NCBI RefSeq assembly: GCF_000020725.1 | Contig: NC_011146.1 | Location: 1,983,501 to 2,047,500, forward strand | Direction: 5' to 3' | Length of the DNA stretch: 64,000 nt | Source of the DNA: Citrifermentans bemidjiense Bem | GTDB lineage: Bacteria; Desulfobacterota; Desulfuromonadia; Geobacterales; Geobacteraceae | Part shown: one piece after another, positions 50,994 to 59,919 of the stretch | Position numbering within the stretch: the stretch's first letter is position 1 | How the letters are laid out: every line of letters begins with the position of its first letter | The notes under the pieces: model-generated | Told to the model about the DNA's origin: nothing | Seen by the model: the letters and a program-made list of their open reading frames with translations, nothing else | Databases searched by the model: none | Program-made: the position numbers and the translations under genes

Positions 50994-51692
50994 CTATACG
51001 TTTTTCCGGCGTTTACAATAGATAGCAAGGCTAAGTAAGCCAGCCCCAAAAAGTACCATGGTCGCAGGTTCCGGAGTGGGGATGATGTCTACTCCGGCAT
51101 CGAAGCTAGACGTCCCCCGATTACGTCCGAAATCGATAGTCACAACCTCGCTAAGGGTGAAGGGGTTGACTAAATCCAAGAGCGCACTGTCCTCCGCTTG
51201 GAAGGACATCCCTGAGTTAATTAAGGAGAGTTCCGGGAGTTGTTGCGTGCTAGTGCCATCGGTACTGTAAGTTACTGTGTTGGTAATTTGGTCTCCAGCC
51301 TTGATGGACCCACCAATCCCATACTTCACGAGAGCGTTGGGCGATAAGTCTGTCCTCAGGCTCGGTAAAGATAACCCAGAGTCAGTCAACGTGAAAGTGA
51401 GTGACCCTCCGAGGGTGGAAGATGTGAACACAGCATTTAGGTGAAGGGCTTGCGGCCAAGAGGCATATGGATGGCTAAATCCCTGTGCGGACTCGACCGT
51501 TACTAGGTAGTTGCCTACTACCATGTCCATAAAGCTAATCTTACCAGTTATGCCACTCATGTCGCCGACTTGTCCATCTGTGATCGTCTTGGACTCTGTT
51601 CCACTTGTAACTGTTAAAGTGAGGGCTTGTGCCGTTGTTCCGATGCCTAAGATCAGCATCATACCTGCCAACATTGCAGCCATGCGTTTCAT
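50994..51692 (-). CDS. PEP-CTERM sorting-signal protein
   Basis: The 232-residue secreted protein has a signal peptide (MAAMLAGMMLILGIGTTAQA) and ends with a classic PEP-CTERM tripartite signal: TPEPATMVLFGAGLLSLAIY followed by CKRRKNV. An exosortase (XrtA) cuts near PEP and hands the protein to the surface or exopolysaccharide. The middle is Thr/Ser-rich and beta-like, with no known fold. The start at 51692 follows AAAGGAGACCATAAT. It is transcribed from a sigma-54 promoter, as in other PEP-CTERM genes controlled by a PrsK/PrsR pair. Confidence 0.93.
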   Translation of the reverse strand: MKRMAAMLAGMMLILGIGTTAQALTLTVTSGTESKTITDGQVGDMSGITGKISFMDMVVGNYLVTVESAQGFSHPYASWPQALHLNAVFTSSTLGGSLTFTLTDSGLSLPSLRTDLSPNALVKYGIGGSIKAGDQITNTVTYSTDGTSTQQLPELSLINSGMSFQAEDSALLDLVNPFTLSEVVTIDFGRNRGTSSFDAGVDIIPTPEPATMVLFGAGLLSLAIYCKRRKNV

Positions 51693-51752
51693 ATTATGGT
51701 CTCCTTTATCCACAAGTTGCTCCATTATCCGAATCGTAGTGTGCGATGCTGA

Positions 51753-51768
51753 TGCAACTGCGGTGCCA
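51753..51768 (-). promoter_or_regulatory. Sigma-54 (RpoN) promoter of the PEP-CTERM gene
   Basis: On the minus strand TGGCAC-CGCAG-TTGCA is a perfect match to TGGCAC-N5-TTGCW, preceded by the extra T (TTGGCAC). The distance to the ATG is about 60 bases. No enhancer was identified. Confidence 0.88.
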
Positions 51769-52412
51769 AAGCTTTCAGGCGTTATAAATACACGTTTGTA
51801 ACTGCTTCATGTGGAAGGGGTGTAAAGAAAACCGACAGTGTCAGGGGACGAACTAAACTCCGGCTCTGGTGCAGGCTCAATGGGGGTAGCTTGTGACATT
51901 AGTGTTCAGTTGTTTAGACGGTTTCTACATGAGAAGGAAAAGCCGGGGGAATCAGCAAAGAGCTCGTACTAACAAGGATATTCTATTGCAGAGGCTTACA
52001 CTTCTACTCATGTGACAGTAGGAGCATTCAAAAGGGTAACAACCGGAGGTCTACTTTGACAACTTTGCTGGCACGCGAGATGCTTACTGAAACGACTTCT
52101 ATGCAAGATTAATCTCATAAAGATTGACGTGAAAATTATATTTACAGTTGTTAATTATTTATTTTATAGACTCTGTTGCTTTTCTTCTGCATTGTAATCT
52201 ACTGCTTCTCAATATGAGGGCCGTGTTTTTTGTATTGAGTCGTCCTTGGCAACCCTCTGTTTCGTGGTCGTTAAAATGGGGTACTCCACCTGCTATAGTC
52301 AAAAAATTCACTTGATAATTAGAGCCCCTTCTGTTAAGAAATCCGACAGCAACCTTTAATCTTCTTTCTCTAGCAGATGCTCTCAACTTTCGGCTATCTT
52401 CGAGGTGCGGTT
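51769..52412. other. AT-rich regulatory region upstream of prsT
   Basis: About 640 bases between divergent genes. The part near 52085-52200 is rich in A and T (TTAATTATTTATTTTATAG). One short minus-strand frame (52159-52386) is judged spurious for lack of a ribosome site. A weak sigma-54-like site lies at 52069-52084. Confidence 0.5.
52069..52084 (+). promoter_or_regulatory. Possible sigma-54 promoter upstream of prsT
   Basis: TGGCAC-GCGAG-ATGCT differs from TGGCAC-N5-TTGCW by one base (ATGC for TTGC). It is about 330 bases before the prsT start, which is long for a leader, so the call is tentative. Confidence 0.35.
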
Positions 52413-55061
52413 ATGATGAAGAAGTTTTGTCTCGTGTTGGTCATCCTGCTCACCTGTGCTGGATGCAGCAGTAAGACGAAAGAGTCTCTCTATAACGAGG
52501 GAAAGCAACAGTTGGAGGCTTCTAATCCTGGCGCTGCCGTCGTCTTCTTCAAGAACGCGCTGGAAAAGGATGGGAATTATCTGGAGGCACGTTTCCAGTT
52601 AGCCAAGGCATATGCGGCCCTTGGAAAGAACGAGCAGGCGGAAAAGGAATTCACCAAAGTCCTGACCCAGAATCCGACTAGGGACGAGGTACTGCTGGAA
52701 CTGGCTAAGCTGAATAATGCTAGTGGGAAAGGTGCCCAAGGTTTCAGCTATGCCACGCAATACCTCGCAAAACATCCAGGGGCGGTTGATGGTCTCGAGG
52801 CTGCGGGGATTTCCTGTCTTGTCAGTAAAAAGCACCAGGAAGCGCGTGAATACTTTACTCAGGCTCTCAAAGTCGATCCTTCCCGCAGCGCCACAAAGCT
52901 GGAGCTTGCGTCGTTAGATATGGCCACAGGTGATACTGAGAGGGCCAAGGCTCTGCTCAATGAAGTGATCCTGGCGGAACAGAAAAATTTCAAGGCGCTC
53001 TATATGCTGGCAGCCATAGAGAACAATTCGGGCCACGGCGATAAGGCTGCCGTTCTGTATCAAAAAATATTGCAACTGGATCAGAATCAGGTTCTTGCTC
53101 TGTATAAACTAGGGCTGCTGTATTTGGAAAGGGGTGAAGTGGACAAGGCCGATCAAAGAGCCGACCAAATGATCAAGGCCTTCCCAAAAAAAGGTGATGG
53201 TTACCGTCTTAAAGGGCTGGCCGCCTTTTACCGCAAAAGATTCGACGACGCCATTACTTCGCTGCAGCAGTCTGTGAAGCTCTCACCGACCCTTGAGGCA
53301 TATCATTTCTTGGGACTTAGCTACTACAGCAAAGGCGAGTTGGAGAACGCCCTGAGCCAGTTCCGCGTGGTGTTGGACCGGGTGCCTGAAGCTCGCAAGT
53401 CTAGGCTCATGACTGCGCAGACACTATTGGCGCAAAAGCGGACTGAGGACGGCATAGCCGAGATCAAGAAGGTTTTGGCCTCCGACGACAACGACGCTGT
53501 GGCCCACAACCTTTTGGGCGGGGCCTACATGTCACAGGGACTCTTCGAGGAGGGGATGCGCGAGCTGAACCTGGCCACAAAGCTCGATCCCAAGATGGTC
53601 AACGCCCACCTCAAGAAGGGCGCCTTTTATTTTAGTAAGGGGAGGTATACCGAAGGAGAGACAGAGCTTGCCACCGCCGTTCAAGCCGCTCCCGACGCCC
53701 AAAACAGCCGGCTTTTGCTTGCCTCCTACTACCAGAGCCAAAAAAAGCCGGCGAAGGCGCTCTCGACGCTTAAATCGGGACTCAAAGGGGGCAAAGGCGA
53801 TGCCCCGCTTTACAACGCTATCGCTTCGCTGCAGTTCTCTGGGGGGAACAAAGCCGAGGGGATTAAGACTCTGGAGCAGGCCAAGCGCGTTGACCCAGGC
53901 TTTGCGGCGACCTACCAGAACCTTGCCGGCGTTTACGCCGCAACCGGAGATTATCCCCGCGCGATGGCGGAGCTTAACCAGTTGCTCGCCAGGGATGCCG
54001 GCAACCTGCGCGCTCTGCTCGGCCTGGCCGCCCTGAGCGAAATCAGTGGCAAAGAGTCGGACGCAGTCGCCTATTACCAGAAAGCTACCCAGACCAAGGC
54101 GCCGGAAGCGTTCCTGGCCCTGGCTGGTTACCATCAGAAAAAAGGGAATGTGGCGAAGGCCATAGGCGTTTTGGACGAGGAGATCAAAATAGATCCTCGC
54201 GCCATTTCGGCGCTAGAAGCAAAAGGGCGCATTCTGGCGTCGCAGAAGGAGTACCAGAAGGCCCTAAAGGTATTCGACCAGGTCGAGGCCCTTAACGAGG
54301 AGCGTGGCGTTGCACTCAAGATAGGCGCCTATGTGGCGATGAACGATTCTTCCAAGGCCGTCGAGCAGGCAGGTCGTCTCATCGCGAAACGTCCCGGTTC
54401 CAGCCAGGGGTACCTGCTCCTCGCCACGGTCCACCAGAGTCTCAGAAATATCCCTGCCGCTATCAACGAGGTGAACAAGGCAATACGCGCCGACGGCAAG
54501 AGCGTGGAGGCCCGCATCGCCCTGGGGAACCTCTACCAAGGCACGAAGGAGTACGACAAGGCGCTTGCCTCTTACCAATATGCGCAGAGGATGAATCCTG
54601 ATTCCGTCGCCGCCCAGTTCGCCATCGGCGCTCTTTATGACAGTACCGGTAAAAAGAATCAGGCGGCGGATGCATACCGTGCGGTCCTGCAGAAAAATGA
54701 CAGATATGTCCCGGCCCTCAACAACCTTGCCTACCTCTGTGCCGATGGGTACGGGAGCAAGGAAGAAGCGCTTCGGCTGGCGATCAGTGCTTTCAAGCAG
54801 CAGCCTGGCAATCCCGGCGTCATGGACACCGTCGGCTATGCACTGGCCAAGAATGGCCGCAGTGCTGACGCGGTGAAGGTTATGGAACGGGCCGTCGCGC
54901 TGCTTCCCAACGACCCGACCGTGCGCTACCACCTAGGACTTGCCTACTATTTGGCCGGGGACAGGGCGAGGAGCGAGCAGGCGCTGCAAAAATCCCTTTC
55001 ACTGGGGCAGTCGCCGGACACCAAGGCGGCGCAGACGCTCCTGGCGGAGTTGAAGAGGTAA
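52413..55061 (+). CDS. prsT: PrsT, PEP-CTERM system TPR-repeat lipoprotein
   Basis: The 882-residue lipoprotein has a signal peptide ending in a lipobox (LVILLTCAGC-SSK), then an array of tetratricopeptide repeats to the end (such as YLEARFQLAKAYAALGKNEQ and YVPALNNLAYLCADGYGSKE). TPR arrays bind protein partners; PrsT proteins are found only in exosortase A loci. It probably sits on the periplasmic face of a membrane and serves export or polymer assembly. The start follows CGAGGTGCGGTT. It is the first gene of the exopolysaccharide run that continues to the window end. Confidence 0.92.
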   Translation: MMKKFCLVLVILLTCAGCSSKTKESLYNEGKQQLEASNPGAAVVFFKNALEKDGNYLEARFQLAKAYAALGKNEQAEKEFTKVLTQNPTRDEVLLELAKLNNASGKGAQGFSYATQYLAKHPGAVDGLEAAGISCLVSKKHQEAREYFTQALKVDPSRSATKLELASLDMATGDTERAKALLNEVILAEQKNFKALYMLAAIENNSGHGDKAAVLYQKILQLDQNQVLALYKLGLLYLERGEVDKADQRADQMIKAFPKKGDGYRLKGLAAFYRKRFDDAITSLQQSVKLSPTLEAYHFLGLSYYSKGELENALSQFRVVLDRVPEARKSRLMTAQTLLAQKRTEDGIAEIKKVLASDDNDAVAHNLLGGAYMSQGLFEEGMRELNLATKLDPKMVNAHLKKGAFYFSKGRYTEGETELATAVQAAPDAQNSRLLLASYYQSQKKPAKALSTLKSGLKGGKGDAPLYNAIASLQFSGGNKAEGIKTLEQAKRVDPGFAATYQNLAGVYAATGDYPRAMAELNQLLARDAGNLRALLGLAALSEISGKESDAVAYYQKATQTKAPEAFLALAGYHQKKGNVAKAIGVLDEEIKIDPRAISALEAKGRILASQKEYQKALKVFDQVEALNEERGVALKIGAYVAMNDSSKAVEQAGRLIAKRPGSSQGYLLLATVHQSLRNIPAAINEVNKAIRADGKSVEARIALGNLYQGTKEYDKALASYQYAQRMNPDSVAAQFAIGALYDSTGKKNQAADAYRAVLQKNDRYVPALNNLAYLCADGYGSKEEALRLAISAFKQQPGNPGVMDTVGYALAKNGRSADAVKVMERAVALLPNDPTVRYHLGLAYYLAGDRARSEQALQKSLSLGQSPDTKAAQTLLAELKR

Positions 55062-55178
55062 ACTTCCTGCTGCATCGTCTGTTGCGCCGAGTTTATGGCT
55101 ACGACCGGCAGCGATGCCGTCATACAGTTTCCTGTTCTTGTAGAAGGCCACTATAACCGGCAGACCGGGAATAAGAGT

Positions 55179-56558
55179 ATGAACCTCCGTGTAGCCTTCA
55201 ACCTTTTCACCGATGCCCTCATGGCTCTGGCCGCACTGGTTTTTGCGGCCGGCGTCCGTTTCGGCCGCTTCGACCTGCCCGAAAACTGGGAGGCGGAGCA
55301 GGGGGTTGCTGCCGGCACGATCTTCGTGGGGGTCACCCTTTTTTCCTCCTACCTCATGGAGGTGCACAGTCTCCCCAAGGAGAGCCGCAAACGCGAGATC
55401 TTTGCGGCCTGTTTGCAGTCCGGCTGCGCCGCCTTTTTCCTGCTCTCCGTGCTCTACTATCTGGACCCGAGCCTCATGCTGGGGCGTGGCGTCCTTTTCT
55501 TTGCCCTTGGCTTTTTCATCATCTTCCAGTTCGCGTGGTACGCCATTTCCGGAATTGAAGCCCGCACCGTTCCCTTCGCGCAGCGCGTGCTGATCCTTGG
55601 CACTGGCGACCTTGCCTGCCAGCTGGGAGGACTGATCACCTCGCAGGGAGGTTCCTTCACCCTGGCCGGCTACCTTGAATGCGGTGAAGGGATGCCTGCG
55701 GCAACGGTGCACCAGTCCGAAACCTTCAATTCCCAGGTGATGCCCGTTGAGGGGGACCTGTTGCAGACCGCGCGCAACCACAGGGTCTCCATCATCGTGG
55801 TGGCGCTTGCCGAGAGGAGGGGAGTCCTGCCGTTGCAGGAGATGATGCGCTGCAAGCTGAACGGTATAGAGATCGTCGACGCTCCCACCTTTTACGAGAT
55901 CGTACAGGGAAAGCTCATGCTTGAAGAGATGACGCCGAGCTGGATCATCTTTTCCTCCGGGTTTCGCAGGAACGCACTCATCAACGTCTACAAGCGTTGC
56001 GTCGACATCCTCCTTTCAGTCGTCGGGCTCCTGCTGGCCGCCCCCCTTTTCCCCTTAATCGCCCTGGCCATCAAGCTGGATTCCCCGGGGCCGCTCTTCT
56101 TTAAACAGGTGCGCGTCGGCACCGGCGAAAAGCCGTTTCTTTTGTACAAGTTCCGCTCCATGTGCCAGGACGCCGAGCGAAACGGCGCCGTCTGGGCAGC
56201 GAAAAACGACGCGCGGGTCACCCGCGTAGGAAAGTTTCTGCGCAACTCGCGTATCGACGAGATTCCCCAGCTCTACAACGTGCTCAAGGGGGAGATGAGC
56301 TTCATAGGCCCCAGGCCTGAGCGCCCCGAGTTCGTGGAGAACCTCAAGAAGGATATTTACTACTACTCGAAACGGCACACCATCAAACCCGGGCTCACCG
56401 GGTGGGCCCAGGTCCGCTACCCCTACGGCGCCACGGTTGAGGACGCCAAGGAAAAGCTCCGCTACGATCTCTACTACATCAAGAACCTCTCCTTCCTTCT
56501 TGACACGCAGATCATCTTCGAGACAGTGAAGGTGGTTTTGTTTGGCCGGGGGCGGTAG
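55179..56558 (+). CDS. PEP-CTERM-associated sugar transferase (undecaprenyl-phosphate type)
   Basis: The 459-residue membrane protein attaches the first sugar of the exopolysaccharide unit to a lipid carrier. Four N-terminal helices (from LFTDALMALAALVFAAGVRF) are followed by a Rossmann-like part (RVLILGTGDLACQLGGLITS) and a C-terminal bacterial sugar transferase domain starting KRCVDILLSVVGLLLAAPLF, with SPGPLFFKQVRVGTGEKPF, FRSMCQDAERNG and the catalytic SFIGPRPERPEF. I start at 55179 (MNLRVAFNLF), though the ribosome site is weak; a longer frame from 55095 is possible. Confidence 0.92.
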   Translation: MNLRVAFNLFTDALMALAALVFAAGVRFGRFDLPENWEAEQGVAAGTIFVGVTLFSSYLMEVHSLPKESRKREIFAACLQSGCAAFFLLSVLYYLDPSLMLGRGVLFFALGFFIIFQFAWYAISGIEARTVPFAQRVLILGTGDLACQLGGLITSQGGSFTLAGYLECGEGMPAATVHQSETFNSQVMPVEGDLLQTARNHRVSIIVVALAERRGVLPLQEMMRCKLNGIEIVDAPTFYEIVQGKLMLEEMTPSWIIFSSGFRRNALINVYKRCVDILLSVVGLLLAAPLFPLIALAIKLDSPGPLFFKQVRVGTGEKPFLLYKFRSMCQDAERNGAVWAAKNDARVTRVGKFLRNSRIDEIPQLYNVLKGEMSFIGPRPERPEFVENLKKDIYYYSKRHTIKPGLTGWAQVRYPYGATVEDAKEKLRYDLYYIKNLSFLLDTQIIFETVKVVLFGRGR

Positions 56559-56577
56559 GAGGGGAGGAGGTGCCCAG

Positions 56578-57384
56578 ATGAAACTGAAAGTCCTGCTATT
56601 GTCCGTCTTTCTCATCACGTGCATGCCCCTTTTTGCCCTGGCGGCTGACTACCAGATCGGTGAGGGCGACAGCCTCGACATTGCCGTCTGGGGGGTGAAG
56701 GAGCTGAATTTCCCGGTGAAGGTGCGTCCTGACGGCAAGATCACGGTCCCCGGGCTGGGCGAGGTGGTTGCCAGCGGCATGGCCCCGAGCACACTGCAGA
56801 CTCATCTCGCGGCAAGACTCAAGGAACTGGTGAAAAACCCCATCGTCACCGTCACCGTGCGTGAGATCACCAACTCCAAGGTCTACATCTTCGGCTCGGG
56901 CGTCAAAGCCGCCGTCTACGACCTTTCCCGCCGTACCACTTTGCTGCAGCTCCTTTGCACCCTGCCGGACGTGAAGACCGCCGACCTCCGCAATTCTTAC
57001 CTGTTGAGGGGAGGGCAGAAGGTGAAGACCGACCTGTACCGGCTCTTCACCCTGGGGGACATCGGGCAGGACCTGCTCCTTGAATCCAACGATTCCCTCT
57101 TCATCCCGCTTCTGACCGACCGCAGCGTCTACGTCCTGGGCGCGGTCAACACCCCGAAGGCGATCGAGTACCGGGAGGGGATGAAGGTGATGGAAGCGAT
57201 CCTGGAGTCGGGTGGTTTCAACAAGTTCGCCAACCAGAACGAGGTGCTGGTACGTAGGAAAAGCGGCGCCCAGGAGCAGTCGCTGGAGGTTAAGGCCAAG
57301 AAGCTCTTTAAAGACGGTGACCTGAGCCAGAACATCGAGCTCAAGCCTGGCGATTACGTGCTGGTGAAGGAGAGTTTCTTCTAG
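56578..57384 (+). CDS. XrtA-associated polysaccharide export outer-membrane protein (Wza-like)
   Basis: The 268-residue exported protein has a signal peptide (VLLLSVFLITCMPLFALAA) and a poly-export domain YQIGEGDSLDIAVWGVKELN, followed by KVRPDGKITVPGLGEVVASG. SLBB-type folds follow (VYIFGSGVKAAVYDLSRRT and VYVLGAVNTPKAIEYREGMK). Such proteins form the outer part of the polysaccharide secretion channel. GAGGAGGTGCCCAG precedes the start. No lipobox cysteine is seen at the signal end, unlike Wza. Confidence 0.9.
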   Translation: MKLKVLLLSVFLITCMPLFALAADYQIGEGDSLDIAVWGVKELNFPVKVRPDGKITVPGLGEVVASGMAPSTLQTHLAARLKELVKNPIVTVTVREITNSKVYIFGSGVKAAVYDLSRRTTLLQLLCTLPDVKTADLRNSYLLRGGQKVKTDLYRLFTLGDIGQDLLLESNDSLFIPLLTDRSVYVLGAVNTPKAIEYREGMKVMEAILESGGFNKFANQNEVLVRRKSGAQEQSLEVKAKKLFKDGDLSQNIELKPGDYVLVKESFF

Positions 57385-57448
57385 CGCTTGGAAACATTTC
57401 TGCAGCATTTTTCGAATGGAAGCAGCACCTTTTAAGGACAGGAGTTCT

Positions 57449-58948
57449 ATGCAGTCGCCAGAGACCGAGTACAAGAAGTATCTGCAGCTGTTGATCAGCA
57501 ACAAGGAGCGCTTTGTCGTCATCGCCCTGCTGCTGATGACCGTCGCCTTCGTGGTCAGTTTCGTGCTTCCGCGCAAGTACGAAGCCAGCAGCACTGTCTT
57601 CATCGAGAAGAACGTGATCAGCGAGCTGGTCAAGGGGATCACCGTTACCCCCTCCATGGAAGACACCATCAACGTCCTCACCTACGAGATCACCAGCCGC
57701 ACCCTCCTCACCAAGGTTATGGACAGCCTCGATCTGAATCTGGGCAAGAGCGACAGCGAAACCGAGGAGCTGATCAAGCAGCTGCAGCTTAGCACCAAGG
57801 TGAAGGTGAAGGACAAGAACCTCTTCACCATCTCCTTCACCCACACCAACCCCCGCATCGCCAGGGACTACGTCAACACGCTGGTGCGCCTTTACATCGA
57901 AGGGAACATCTCCTCCAAACGCGGTGAGTCCTACGACGCCACCAAATTCCTCTCCGAGCAAATAGACACCTTCAACGCTAAGTTGCAGAAGGTCGAGAGC
58001 GAGGTCAATGCCTACAAGCGGGACAAGGGGGGGGTCATTGCCATCGACGAGGGGAAACTCTTCCAGGAGATCAACGTCGCCCAGCAAAAGCTCTACGACC
58101 TCGAGCTAAGGCGCCATCAGTTGGAAGGGATGCGCCAGATCACCAGGAGGACAGGCGATCCCCTGCAGAGCAGACTCGCCGGGCTGCAGAAAAGGCTCGA
58201 CGAACTGCTGGTGGAGTACACCGACAGTTTTCCCGAGGTGGTGAAGGTCAAGGGGGACATCGAGACGGTCAAGGCGCAGATTTCGGAGCGCCGGGGGCAG
58301 CCGTCCCAGCCGCTGGACCCGGGGGAGCTTGCCAAGATCGAGTCGGAGATCTCCGCCATCAAGATCACGGAAAGCGGCCTGAGGCGCTACATAGACACCA
58401 ACCGCGCCCTGCTGCAGACCATCCCTTCGGCAAAGGCGGGGCTTGAGAAGCTGGAGCTGGAGAAGAAAAATCAAAAGAACATCTACGACCAGCTCTTTGC
58501 CCGTCACGGGCAGTCCGAGGTCTCCAAGCAGATGGAGGTGCAGGACAAGTCCACCACCTTCCGCGTCGTCGACCCGGCCCTGCTCCCGGTCAAGCCTTCC
58601 AGTCCGGACCGGCTGAAGCTGATGCTGCTGGGGATGGTGGGGGGGGTGGCAGGAAGCTTCGCGCTGCTTTTCCTGGTGGACCATCTGAACATCACGGTCA
58701 AAGAGGTGGAGTTCGTAAAGGGGCTGGGGGTGCCGGTCCTGGCGGTTATTCCGAGGCTGCAGGACCCGGAGGTCGAGGCGAAGAGGCGCAGGCGCTCGCG
58801 GCTGATCCTGGGCTGCGCTTTGGTGTACTTCCTGGTGCTTATGGTTTTCCCTGGCATGGAACTCCTGGGGCTACCCTATATGGACAAGGTGCTGGACTTA
58901 CTGTCCGGGCCGGAAGCCCGGTTACGGATCAAGGGGCTTTTGCAGTGA
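57449..58948 (+). CDS. XrtA-associated polysaccharide chain-length determinant (Wzz-type)
   Basis: The 499-residue inner-membrane protein has an N-terminal helix (RFVVIALLLMTVAFVVSFVL) and a Wzz start (RKYEASSTVFIEKNVISELV), a long periplasmic coiled-coil region (about residues 170-390) and a second helix near LLGMVGGVAGSFALLFLVDH. A third hydrophobic stretch (ILGCALVYFLVLMVFPGMEL) lies near the end. The Tyr-kinase domain found in Gram-negative Wzc is absent and is encoded by the next gene instead. CAGGAGTTCT precedes the ATG. Confidence 0.93.
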   Translation: MQSPETEYKKYLQLLISNKERFVVIALLLMTVAFVVSFVLPRKYEASSTVFIEKNVISELVKGITVTPSMEDTINVLTYEITSRTLLTKVMDSLDLNLGKSDSETEELIKQLQLSTKVKVKDKNLFTISFTHTNPRIARDYVNTLVRLYIEGNISSKRGESYDATKFLSEQIDTFNAKLQKVESEVNAYKRDKGGVIAIDEGKLFQEINVAQQKLYDLELRRHQLEGMRQITRRTGDPLQSRLAGLQKRLDELLVEYTDSFPEVVKVKGDIETVKAQISERRGQPSQPLDPGELAKIESEISAIKITESGLRRYIDTNRALLQTIPSAKAGLEKLELEKKNQKNIYDQLFARHGQSEVSKQMEVQDKSTTFRVVDPALLPVKPSSPDRLKLMLLGMVGGVAGSFALLFLVDHLNITVKEVEFVKGLGVPVLAVIPRLQDPEVEAKRRRRSRLILGCALVYFLVLMVFPGMELLGLPYMDKVLDLLSGPEARLRIKGLLQ

Positions 58949-58970
58949 CCGCCGCAGAAACGAGGTTGAT

Positions 58971-59855
58971 ATGAGCAGAATAGAGGAAGCGATGGAAAAG
59001 GCGGCGCGCATGAGGAATGGGATGGAGCCTCCCCCTCCCGAGTCTGTGCGCGAGCCTGCGGGAGCCTCGGCGCTCCCGCCTCAGACGCCGCAGCCTGTTG
59101 GAAGCCCGGCGCTCCCGCCCCAGCCGCCGCAGATTCCGGCAGTCTCCCCGCAGTACGGAAGGCTTGCGCCGCAAAACCCCTTCCTGGTCAACCTGCACGA
59201 CCCGCACTCCCCTGCGGCCGAGGAGTACCGCAAGCTGAAGTCGGCGCTAGTGAAGATGACCACCGGCGACGTGTTTCGCAACTGCCTCATGGTGACCAGC
59301 TCGATTCCCAGCGAGGGGAAGAGCCTGACCGCGCTGAACCTGGCCTTAAGCCTTGCCCAGGAACTGGACCACACCGTGCTTCTAGTCGACGCCGACCTGC
59401 GCCGCCCGTCCGTGCACCGTTATCTCAACGTGGAGCAGGGGGTGGGGCTTTCCGAGCTTCTAACCGGCGAGGCGCAGGTGGGTGAGACCATCATCCCGAC
59501 CGGCATAGGCAAGCTCTCCATCATCAGGGCCGGGCGCGCCATCGAGAACCCCGCCGAGCTGTTCACCTCCCAGCGCGGCAAGGCGCTCCTGACCGAGTTG
59601 AAGCTACGCTACCCGGACCGCTACATCATCCTGGACACCCCGCCGGTGCTCCCTTTCGCCGAGGCGCGTTCCCTGGCGCATCTGGTGGACGGGGTGCTCT
59701 TCGTGGTCATGGAGCGGCTCGTGTCCCAGGCCAACCTGAAAGACGCGCTGGAGTCGCTCAAGGCCTGCCCCATCCTCGGGATGGTGTATAACGCCGCTGC
59801 GGTCGACGACAAGGACGGGCGCTACTCCTATTATCGCTCCGCCGACAACGCCTAG
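58971..59855 (+). CDS. XrtA-associated bacterial tyrosine kinase (CpsD/BY-kinase)
   Basis: The 294-residue cytoplasmic kinase has a Pro-rich N-terminus (GASALPPQTPQPVGSPALPP) and Walker A SSIPSEGKSLTALNLALSLA. A'-motif VLLVDADLRRPSVHRYL and Walker B YIILDTPPVLPFAEARSLAH follow. The C-terminal tail DGRYSYYRSADNA carries several tyrosines that could be phosphorylated. It works with the preceding Wzz-type protein to control polymer length. The ATG lies 23 bases after the previous stop. Confidence 0.93.
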   Translation: MSRIEEAMEKAARMRNGMEPPPPESVREPAGASALPPQTPQPVGSPALPPQPPQIPAVSPQYGRLAPQNPFLVNLHDPHSPAAEEYRKLKSALVKMTTGDVFRNCLMVTSSIPSEGKSLTALNLALSLAQELDHTVLLVDADLRRPSVHRYLNVEQGVGLSELLTGEAQVGETIIPTGIGKLSIIRAGRAIENPAELFTSQRGKALLTELKLRYPDRYIILDTPPVLPFAEARSLAHLVDGVLFVVMERLVSQANLKDALESLKACPILGMVYNAAAVDDKDGRYSYYRSADNA

Positions 59856-59919
59856 GTTACCGGCGCCGTCTGGCGCCACGGCCGGCAAACTCCGGCCCCC
59901 GCAGCACCCCGGAGTACCT

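Noticed and set aside
52159..52386. 75-codon minus-strand frame upstream of prsT
   Set aside because: Basic, AT-derived composition without a ribosome site, overlapping the prsT start region; probably regulatory DNA.
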